Source: an uncultured Burkholderiaceae bacterium (GTDB lineage: Bacteria; Pseudomonadota; Gammaproteobacteria; Burkholderiales; Burkholderiaceae_C). From it: DNA of 13,780 bases. Both the position numbers and the translations under genes were made by a program. Positions 7,461 through 13,780 of this stretch are shown here, piece after piece; the stretch's first letter is position 1, and each line of letters begins with the position of its first letter. The stretch covers positions 1-13,780 of the forward strand of contig CALIDR010000001.1 in assembly GCA_938022295.1 (NCBI GenBank). Direction: 5' to 3'. A model generated the notes under the pieces. The model was not told where the DNA came from. It did not search any database and was given only the letters and a program-made list of their open reading frames with translations.

Positions 7461-8239
7461 ATGACGCGATCGCGCCGCGCGCCGGCGGCACCGCTGGCGG
7501 CCTGGGTGCTGCACCGCTGGGACTGGAGCGAGTCGAGCCTGATCGTCGACCTGTTCACGCGCGAGCTCGGCCGCGTCGTCGTCGTCGCGCGCGGCGCCAA
7601 GCGGCCGACGTCGCAGCTGCGCCCGGTGCTGCTGCCGTTCCAGCGGCTGGCGGTCACGCTCGGCCCGGTCGCCGGCGAGGCGGCCGAAGTGCATCCGCTG
7701 CGCAGCGCCGAGTGGGGCGGCGAGGCGCCGCTGCCGGGCGGCGACGCGCTGCTGTCGGGCTTCTACCTCAACGAGCTGCTGCTCAAGCTGCTCGCGCGCC
7801 AGGACCCGCACCCGCGCCTGTTCGACGCCTACGCGGCCACGCTCGCCTCGCTCGCCGGCGCCGACGACGCCGCCGCGCAGGCGGCGCTGCGCGCCTTCGA
7901 GCTCGTGCTGCTGCGCGAGATCGGCCTGCTGCCCGACCTGGCGACGGTGACGACGACGCAGCAGCCGGTGCAGCCGCACGCGCCGTACGCGCTGCGGCCG
8001 CAGGCGGGCGTCGTCGGCGCCGCGCCCGGCGAGGCGGCGATCGACGGCGCGACGCTGCTCGCGCTGCAGCGCGCGCTCGACGTCGACGCGCTCGGCGCGC
8101 TGCAGGCGGCCTGCCGCGACGCCGGCGCCCGGCTGCGCGCGCCGCTGCGCGAGGCGCTTCACTATCATCTCGGCACGCCGGTGCTGCGCACGCGCGAAGT
8201 GCTGCGCGACCTGCAGCGCCTGCTCGCCGAGGCCCGCCG

Positions 8240-8243
<4 letters not shown>
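7461..8243 (+). CDS. recO: DNA repair protein RecO
   Basis: A 260-residue recombination mediator that, with RecR, loads RecA onto SSB-coated single-stranded DNA in the RecF pathway. The N-terminal OB-fold is clear: AAWVLHRWDWSESSLIVDLF, then TRELGRVVVVARGAKRPTS and RPVLLPFQRLAV (residues about 12-70). The helical middle domain includes GFYLNELLLKLLARQDPHPRLFDAY and FELVLLREIGLLPDL. No zinc-finger cysteine set is seen, as in many proteobacterial RecO proteins. The ATG is 7 nt after the era stop with no obvious strong Shine-Dalgarno sequence, and the TGA overlaps the pdxJ ATG by 4 nt. The basic N-terminal dozen residues (MTRSRRAPAAPL) are poorly conserved in the family, so the exact start could be a few codons off. 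Confidence 0.95.
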
Positions 8244-9030
<787 letters not shown>

Positions 9031-9034
<4 letters not shown>

Positions 9035-9438
9035 TCTTCGCCGTCGGCACTGACGTCTGCGACATCGGCCGCATCGCCGCCACGCTCGAGCGGCGCGGCG
9101 ACCGCTTCGCCGAGCGGGTGCTCGGGCCCAGCGAGCTTCGCGTGTTCCACGCCCGCCGCGCGCGCGCCGCCTCGCGCGGCATCGCCTACCTGGCGACGCG
9201 CTTCTCGGCCAAGGAGTCGTTCTCGAAGGCGATCGGCCTGGGCATGCACATGCCGATGACGTGGCGCGCCTGCGAGATCCTCAACCACGCGAGCGGCCAG
9301 CCGTACATCCGGCTGCATGGCGAACTGGCGGCATGGTTCGCCGAGCGCCGGCTCGTCGCCCACGTCAGCCTGAGCGACGAGACCGGCACCGCGACCAGCG
9401 TCGTCGTCGTCGAAACCCTGCGCGAGGACACGCCTTGA
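9031..9438 (+). CDS. acpS: Holo-[acyl-carrier-protein] synthase
   Basis: A 135-residue phosphopantetheinyl transferase that moves 4'-phosphopantetheine from CoA to the serine of apo acyl carrier protein, activating fatty acid synthesis. The two metal-binding motifs are intact: GTDVCDIGRI with D8 and RFSAKESFSKAIG with E62. The terminal VSLSDETGTATSVVVVE strand pair is also typical. Length fits the AcpS family (about 120-135), not the larger Sfp type. The ATG overlaps the pdxJ stop by 4 nt and the stop overlaps the TTG of nagZ by 4 nt. The pdxJ-acpS pair is conserved in many proteobacteria, including E. coli. The segment ARRARAASRGIAYLA (41-55) is more arginine- and alanine-rich than the E. 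coli sequence but keeps the fold elements around it. Confidence 0.96.
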
Positions 9439-10493
9439 CCGCTCACGCCCCCGTCGTGCTCGACGTCGCCGGCACCGCGCTCGACGCCGCCGACCGCCGC
9501 CGCCTGCAGCACCCGCTCGTCGGCGGACTGATCCTGTTCGCGCGCAACTGGGTCGACCGCCGGCGGCTCGTCGCGCTGACGGCCGAGGTCAAGGCGATCC
9601 GCCCCGACCTGCTGATCTGCGTCGACCACGAGGGCGGCCGCGTGCAGCGCTTCCGCAGCGACGGCTTCACCCAGCTGCCGCCGATGCGGCGCCTCGGCGA
9701 GCTGTGGATGCGCGACGCGATGGCCGCCACCGACGCCGCGACGGCGTGCGGCTTCGTGCTCGCGAGCGAGCTGCGCGCCTGCGGCGTCGACCTCAGCTTC
9801 ACGCCGGTGCTCGACCTCGACCACGGCCCGAGCGGCGTGATCGGCGACCGCGCGTTCCACCGCGACCCGCGCGTCGTCGCGCTGCTCGCCAAGAGCCTGA
9901 TGCACGGGCTGCTGCTCGCCGGCATGGCCCACTGCGGCAAGCACTTCCCCGGCCACGGCTTCGTCGCCGCCGACAGCCACGTCGACGTGCCGGTCGACCG
10001 CCGCACCTTGAAGGCGATCCTCGCCGACGACGCGCAGCCGTACGCGTGGCTGTCGACGAGCCTGGCCGGCGTGATGCCGGCGCACGTCGTCTACCCGAAG
10101 GTCGACGTGCGGCCGGCAGGCTTCTCGGCGCGCTGGCTGCGCGAGATCCTGCGCGGGCGGCTCGGCTTCACCGGCGCGGTGTTCAGCGACGACCTGAGCA
10201 TGGCCGGCGCACGCCGCGTCGACGGGCGCGAAGTCACGTACGCCGAGGCGGCGGTGGCGGCGCTGGCGGCCGGCTGCGACCTCGTGCTGCTGTGCAACCA
10301 GTCGGTCGATGGCGGCGAGGCGGTCGACGCGCTGCTCGACGGCCTCGAGGCGGCCGCCGCGCGCGGCGACTGGACGCCCGACGCCGACAGCGAACGCCGG
10401 CGGCTCGCGCTGCTGCCGCGCACCGAGCCGCTGCCGTGGGACGAGCTGATGCACGCTGCGGCGTACCTGCACGCGCTCGACCGCCTGCCCTGA
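9435..10493 (+). CDS. nagZ: Beta-N-acetylhexosaminidase NagZ
   Basis: A 352-residue glycoside hydrolase family 3 enzyme that removes N-acetylglucosamine from anhydro-muropeptides in the cytoplasm, a step of peptidoglycan recycling that also affects AmpR-type beta-lactamase signalling where present. Motifs: PLVGGLILFARNW (27-39), VDHEGGRVQRF, the family box KHFPGHG (169-175) followed by DSH (180-182), and FSDDLSMAGA (250-259), whose aspartate pair contains the nucleophile. I chose TTG 9435, which gives MTAHAPVVLDVAGTAL, matches the family N-terminus and length, and overlaps the acpS stop (TTGA). The open frame reaches back to 9261, but that part is the shadow of acpS. It is the last gene of the cluster. 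It may work with the transglycosylase at 887-1552, whose anhydro-muropeptide products feed recycling. Confidence 0.96.
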   Translation: MTAHAPVVLDVAGTALDAADRRRLQHPLVGGLILFARNWVDRRRLVALTAEVKAIRPDLLICVDHEGGRVQRFRSDGFTQLPPMRRLGELWMRDAMAATDAATACGFVLASELRACGVDLSFTPVLDLDHGPSGVIGDRAFHRDPRVVALLAKSLMHGLLLAGMAHCGKHFPGHGFVAADSHVDVPVDRRTLKAILADDAQPYAWLSTSLAGVMPAHVVYPKVDVRPAGFSARWLREILRGRLGFTGAVFSDDLSMAGARRVDGREVTYAEAAVAALAAGCDLVLLCNQSVDGGEAVDALLDGLEAAAARGDWTPDADSERRRLALLPRTEPLPWDELMHAAAYLHALDRLP

Positions 10494-10512
10494 CCCCCTC
10501 GCTCGCGGGGGT
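10493..10512 (+). terminator. GC hairpin at the end of the nagZ cluster, candidate terminator
   Basis: ACCCCC (10493-10498) pairs with GGGGGT (10507-10512) around an 8-nt loop, beginning on the last base of the nagZ stop. A competing stem, GGTGCG with CGCACC (about 10510-10528), overlaps it. No T-run follows, so rho-independent termination is unproven. Position at the end of a long operon, before a gene with its own ribosome binding site, favours some 3'-end role. Confidence 0.38.
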
Positions 10513-10621
10513 GCGTCCGCTGCGCACCGGGAATCCCCGCTTGCCCGCTGGCGCGGGGCCGCGACACTGCGGCGCGCGTCCCGCACAGCACCGCCCGCCG
10601 CGGCCCAGGAGCCCTGCCACC

Positions 10622-12808
10622 ATGCCGACTTCGACCCGATCGCGCGCGCGTCGCGCACCCATCCCCGCCCTCGTCCCGACCATCGTCCCGGCGCTCGTCG
10701 CCGCGGTCGCCGCGCTGTCCGGCGCCGGCGCGTTCGCCGCGCCGCCGCCCGCCGCCGCGAAGGGCCTCGACCGCGCGCCGAACATCGCGCCGCCGTGGCT
10801 CGGGCCTGTCAGCGCCAAGTCCTACGACGGCGTCAGCGACGACCTGCTGACGGCCGGGCTCGGTGCCCTCGGGCTGCTCACCGGTGCCGGTGTGCCGAAC
10901 CCGGCCACGGCGCCGTCGCTGTCGGCGGCGGACCTGCGCCGGCTCGCGATCTTCAACAACTACCGCGCGATCCTCGACATCGCGCCGGCCGGCGGCTACC
11001 TGTCGCTGTACGGCCCGAACGTCGGCCTCGACGGCGTGCCGACCGCGGGCGACGGCAAGATCGCCGGCACCGAGTACCTCGCCTACGCGAACGCCGGCGG
11101 CGGGCTGCGCAACGTGACGATGATGGTGCAGGTGCCGGCGGGCTTCGACCTGCGGCGGCCGTGCATCGTCACCGGCACGTCGAGCGGCTCGCGCGGCGTC
11201 TACGGCGCGATCGGGTCGTCGGGCGAATGGGGCCTCAAGCGCGGCTGCGCCGTCGCCTACACCGACAAGGGCACCGGCAACGGCGTGCACGACCTGCAGG
11301 GCCACACCGTCAACCTGATCGACGGCGTGCGCGCCGACGCGGCGGCCGCGGGCAGCGCGTCGAACTTCACCGCCGCGCTGACCGACGCCGAGCGCGCCGC
11401 GTACAACGCGCGCACGCCGAACCGCCTGGCCGTCAAGCACGCGCACTCGCAGCTCAACCCCGAGGCCGAGTGGGGCGGCGACACGCTGCGCGCGATCGAG
11501 TTCGCGTTCTACGTGCTCAACGAGCAGTTCGCGCCCGCGCTGCCGAGCGGCAAGAAGGCGCGGCTGCTGCGGCCGGAGAACACGATCGTGATCGCCTCGA
11601 GCGTGTCCAACGGCGCCGGCGCGGCGCTCGCCGCCGCCGAGCTCGACCGCCACGGCCTGATCGACGGCGTCGCGGTCAGCGAGCCGCAGGTGCAGACGGT
11701 GGCGCGCTCGCGCGCCGAGCGCTCGATCGTGATCCAGCGCGGCAGCGGTGCGCCGTACACGGCGGGCAGCCGGCCGCTGCTCGACTACTTCACGTTCGCC
11801 CACCTGTACCAGCCGTGCGCCGCGCTGTCGGCGCGCGCGGCGGGTTCGCTGCAGCCGTTCCCGCCGGCCTTCGTGCCGCTGGCGCAGGCACGCTGCGCGT
11901 CGCTGCACGACGCCGGGCTGCTCGCCGCCGACACGCTCGCCGCGCAGGCCGACGAGGCGCTCGACCGGCTGCTCGCCTACGGCTGGGAGGCCGAGACGAT
12001 CCCGCTGCACGTGTCGCACTGGCGCTTCGCGACGCCGGCGATCACCCACACCTACGCCAACACCTACGGCCGCTTCTCGGTGGCCGAGCGGCTGTGCGGG
12101 CTGAGCTTCGCCTACTTCGACGCCACGACCGGGCTGCCGATCGCGCCTCCGGCGGCGCTGCAGGGCATCTTCGGCACCGGCAACGGCGTGCCGCCGGGCG
12201 CGGGCATCGGCATCATCAACGACCTCAACCCGGCCGCCTTCGGCGGGCCGGTGCTCGAGACGCTGTCGTATTCGGCCTCGACGGGGCGCTTCGACCTCAA
12301 CTTCGACGGCGCGCGCTGCCAGCGCGACCTCGTCGTCGGCAGCGGCCCGGCCGCCGAGCGCGTGCGTGAGGGCATCGCGCAGGTGCAGCAGCGCGGCCGC
12401 CTGAACGGCAAGCCGACGATCATCGTGCACGGCCGCGCCGACACGCTGGTGCCGGTGAACTTCAGCTCGCGGCCGTACGCGGCGCAGAGCTGGCTGGCCG
12501 ACGGCGCGGCGAGCCGGCTGAGCTACATCGAGGTCACGAACGCGCAGCACTTCGACGCGTTCCTGCCGTTCCCCGACTACGCGGCGCGCTACGTGCCGCT
12601 GCACGTCTACTTCAACCGCGCGCTCGACGCGATGTGGGCGCACCTCACCGAAGGCGCGCCGCTGCCGCCGTCGCAGGTCGTGCGCACGACGCCGCGCGGC
12701 GACGCGGCGGTGCCGATCACCGCGGCCAACGTCCCGCCGTGGTCGGCCGCGCCGGCGGCCGGCGACCGCATCACGTTCGACGGGCGGACGATGCGCATTC
12801 CCGACTGA
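10622..12808 (+). CDS. D-(-)-3-hydroxybutyrate oligomer hydrolase, exported
   Basis: A 728-residue serine hydrolase of the 3HB-oligomer hydrolase family (3HBOH), which cleaves short oligomers of 3-hydroxybutyrate to monomers in the breakdown of polyhydroxybutyrate. Recognised by length, the N-terminal FNNYRAILDI and YLAYANAGGGLRNVTMMVQVP regions, the SSVSNGAGAALAAAEL segment (326-341) containing the predicted nucleophile serine, the late IIVHGRADTLVPVNFSSR (near 600), and NAQHFDAFLPFPDYAARYVPLH (near 640), which carries a likely catalytic histidine. The N-terminus is arginine-rich, then a hydrophobic stretch (about 15-38) ending in GAGAFAA, a plausible signal peptide. Ralstonia pickettii has an extracellular enzyme of this type. 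A good AGGAG (10607-10611) lies 10 nt before the ATG. The 128-bp gap from nagZ may hold a promoter (TTGCCC 10541-10546, GACACT 10563-10568), but the match is weak. The gene converges on rne. Confidence 0.93.
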   Translation: MPTSTRSRARRAPIPALVPTIVPALVAAVAALSGAGAFAAPPPAAAKGLDRAPNIAPPWLGPVSAKSYDGVSDDLLTAGLGALGLLTGAGVPNPATAPSLSAADLRRLAIFNNYRAILDIAPAGGYLSLYGPNVGLDGVPTAGDGKIAGTEYLAYANAGGGLRNVTMMVQVPAGFDLRRPCIVTGTSSGSRGVYGAIGSSGEWGLKRGCAVAYTDKGTGNGVHDLQGHTVNLIDGVRADAAAAGSASNFTAALTDAERAAYNARTPNRLAVKHAHSQLNPEAEWGGDTLRAIEFAFYVLNEQFAPALPSGKKARLLRPENTIVIASSVSNGAGAALAAAELDRHGLIDGVAVSEPQVQTVARSRAERSIVIQRGSGAPYTAGSRPLLDYFTFAHLYQPCAALSARAAGSLQPFPPAFVPLAQARCASLHDAGLLAADTLAAQADEALDRLLAYGWEAETIPLHVSHWRFATPAITHTYANTYGRFSVAERLCGLSFAYFDATTGLPIAPPAALQGIFGTGNGVPPGAGIGIINDLNPAAFGGPVLETLSYSASTGRFDLNFDGARCQRDLVVGSGPAAERVREGIAQVQQRGRLNGKPTIIVHGRADTLVPVNFSSRPYAAQSWLADGAASRLSYIEVTNAQHFDAFLPFPDYAARYVPLHVYFNRALDAMWAHLTEGAPLPPSQVVRTTPRGDAAVPITAANVPPWSAAPAAGDRITFDGRTMRIPD

Positions 12809-12816
12809 GCCGCACC

Positions 12817-12835
12817 CCCGCCGCGCTGCGGCGGG
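12817..12835. terminator. Bidirectional GC hairpin between convergent genes
   Basis: CCCGCCGC (12817-12824) pairs perfectly with GCGGCGGG (12828-12835) around a 3-nt GCT loop. It occupies most of the 33-nt gap between the hydrolase stop (12806-12808) and the rne stop (12842-12844 on the minus strand). A symmetric stem between convergent genes is the usual place for a shared terminator. No T-run is present on either side. Confidence 0.5.
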
Positions 12836-12841
12836 CGCGCC

Positions 12842-13780
12842 TCAGTGCCGCGCGCCGATCTCGAACGGCAGCTTCAGCTGCGACAGGTCCTTGCGCGTCT
12901 CGACGAGCACGAGCGGGCCCTCGTCGATCACGATCTGCGGCTTGCGCTCGCGCGGCACGCGGATCGGCGGCGGCTCGCTGGCGATCGCCTCCTGCGCGGC
13001 GCGGACCTTCTCGGCGTCGGAGTTGACCCACTCGAGGCCGGCGGCCTGGGCGACCGCGACGAGTTCGTCGGCCGGCAGCACGAACGGCTCGACGCGAGCC
13101 GGCTCGCGGCGCGGCGCCGCCGCCGGTTGCGCCGGCGCAGCGGCCAAGGGCGCGGCTTGCACCGCGGCAGCCGTCGGTGCCGCGGCCTCCTCGGCGACTT
13201 CGGCGACCTCGGCGGGCGCTTCGGCAGCGCCCGCGCCGGCGGCTGCCGTCTCGGCTTCGGCGGCCTCGGCCGGCGCGCCGCTGTCGTCGCGGTCGCGGCG
13301 ACCTCGGCGGCGGCGCCGGCCGCGGCGCTCGCCGGCGGCCTCGCTGTCTTCGGTCTCGGCGCCGGCCGCGCCCAGCGGCGCTTCCTCCCCTTCGTCGGTC
13401 GCGGCCGCCTCGACGGCACGCGGCGACGCCACCGGCGGCATCCGTTCGGCCTCCTCGGCGGCGGGTACCGGCGCCGCGGCTTCGTCGGCGCCGGCCTCGG
13501 CCGTCACGGCCAGCCCCGCTGCGTCGCGCAGGCCCTCGCGCCCGCGACCGCCGCGCCGGCCGCGGCGGCGGCGACCCTCGCGCGCGCCGTTGTCGGCACC
13601 CGCCTCGGCCGGGGCAGGTGCCGTGCCGTCGCCACCGCCGACGGCTTCGACTTCGGCTGCCGGGGCAGCCTGCGGCGCGCGCTCGGGCCGGCGTGCCGGT
13701 TCGGCCGCCGGGCGCGGCGCGGCGGCGGCTTCGCCGTTGCGGCGCGCGTCGGCGCGGCCTTCGCGCCGCTCGTCCCGGCG
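12842..13780 (-). CDS. rne: Ribonuclease E, C-terminal scaffold region (5' part outside window)
   Basis: The last 312 codons of a minus-strand gene; the frame stays open to the window edge, so the N-terminal catalytic half is not seen. RNase E is the main mRNA decay and rRNA/tRNA processing endonuclease, and its C-terminal half is a disordered scaffold for RNA and partner proteins. Here that half is alanine-, proline- and glutamate-rich, with arginine-rich clusters: RRDERREGRADARR near the edge, EGRRRRGRRGGRGREG near 13535-13580, and GRRRRRGRRDRDD near 13280-13330. The final 80 residues are compact and conserved in betaproteobacterial RNase E as I recall it: LPADELVAVAQAAGLEWVNSD, VPRERKP and VDEGPLVLVETRKDLSQLKL, then PFEIGARH and TGA. 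That tail separates it from RNase G. A GTG-started 221-residue reading (from 13507) is only a fragment of this frame. The low-complexity body is the part most likely to vary between strains. Confidence 0.88.
   Translation of the reverse strand, partial: RRDERREGRADARRNGEAAAAPRPAAEPARRPERAPQAAPAAEVEAVGGGDGTAPAPAEAGADNGAREGRRRRGRRGGRGREGLRDAAGLAVTAEAGADEAAAPVPAAEEAERMPPVASPRAVEAAATDEGEEAPLGAAGAETEDSEAAGERRGRRRRRGRRDRDDSGAPAEAAEAETAAAGAGAAEAPAEVAEVAEEAAAPTAAAVQAAPLAAAPAQPAAAPRREPARVEPFVLPADELVAVAQAAGLEWVNSDAEKVRAAQEAIASEPPPIRVPRERKPQIVIDEGPLVLVETRKDLSQLKLPFEIGARH

Noticed and set aside
9704..10621. In-frame upstream extension of the oligomer hydrolase to a 1034-codon protein
   Set aside because: The extension is the out-of-frame shadow of nagZ; the ATG at 10622 has an AGGAG and begins a signal peptide.
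10091..12643. 850-codon minus-strand open frame opposite nagZ and the hydrolase
   Set aside because: Spans two well-supported plus-strand genes and their gap, with arginine/valine/alanine-dominated composition and no family motif; a GC-content shadow.
12842..13507. Stand-alone 221-codon GTG-started gene on the minus strand
   Set aside because: The frame continues without a stop to the window edge with the same composition, and its tail is that of RNase E, so it is the 3' part of rne.

Overview
The window is a GC-rich (about 70% by eye) chromosomal segment of a betaproteobacterium. It is most likely a member of the Burkholderiales in the Rubrivivax/Leptothrix/Methylibium neighbourhood. This rests on the gene order lepA-lepB-DUF4845-rnc-era-recO-pdxJ-acpS-nagZ, on the RNase E tail type, and on a 3-hydroxybutyrate oligomer hydrolase, which is typical of polyhydroxybutyrate-making betaproteobacteria. 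The taxonomic call is inference from family knowledge, not a database result.

Layout. Positions 1-890 hold the 3' half of proS, overlapped by 4 nt by a periplasmic lytic transglycosylase gene (887-1552). A strong hairpin spans the transglycosylase stop codon and separates it from the convergent monothiol glutaredoxin gene grxD (1593-1910, minus). Positions 1911-2538 are a 628-bp gene-free gap. It contains inverted repeats built on GCGGAC/GTCCGC, two copies of a promoter-like GGCTACAATG, and a canonical rho-independent terminator (2409-2444). About 66 nt separate the predicted start of the second promoter from the end of that terminator, and the span folds into two hairpins. It is therefore either a small RNA gene or an attenuated leader of lepA, and it is the least explained element here.

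From 2539 to 10493 runs a compact co-directional cluster: lepA, lepB, a DUF4845 membrane protein gene, rnc, era, recO, pdxJ, acpS and nagZ. Junctions are -1, +17, +5, +64, +7, -4, -4 and -4 nt, so most genes are probably co-transcribed and several translationally coupled. It combines translation quality control (LepA), export (LepB), RNA processing and ribosome assembly (RNase III, Era), recombinational repair (RecO), vitamin B6 synthesis (PdxJ), acyl carrier protein activation (AcpS) and peptidoglycan recycling (NagZ). A separate gene with its own ribosome binding site (10622-12808) encodes a signal-peptide-bearing 3-hydroxybutyrate oligomer hydrolase. It converges on the 3' part of rne (12842-13780, minus), and a perfect GC hairpin lies between the two stop codons.

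Most of the window is conserved housekeeping DNA, with no mobile element, CRISPR array, tRNA or rRNA recognised. The observations worth following are concentrated in the 1911-2538 gap, with smaller ones inside era, the transglycosylase and rne.
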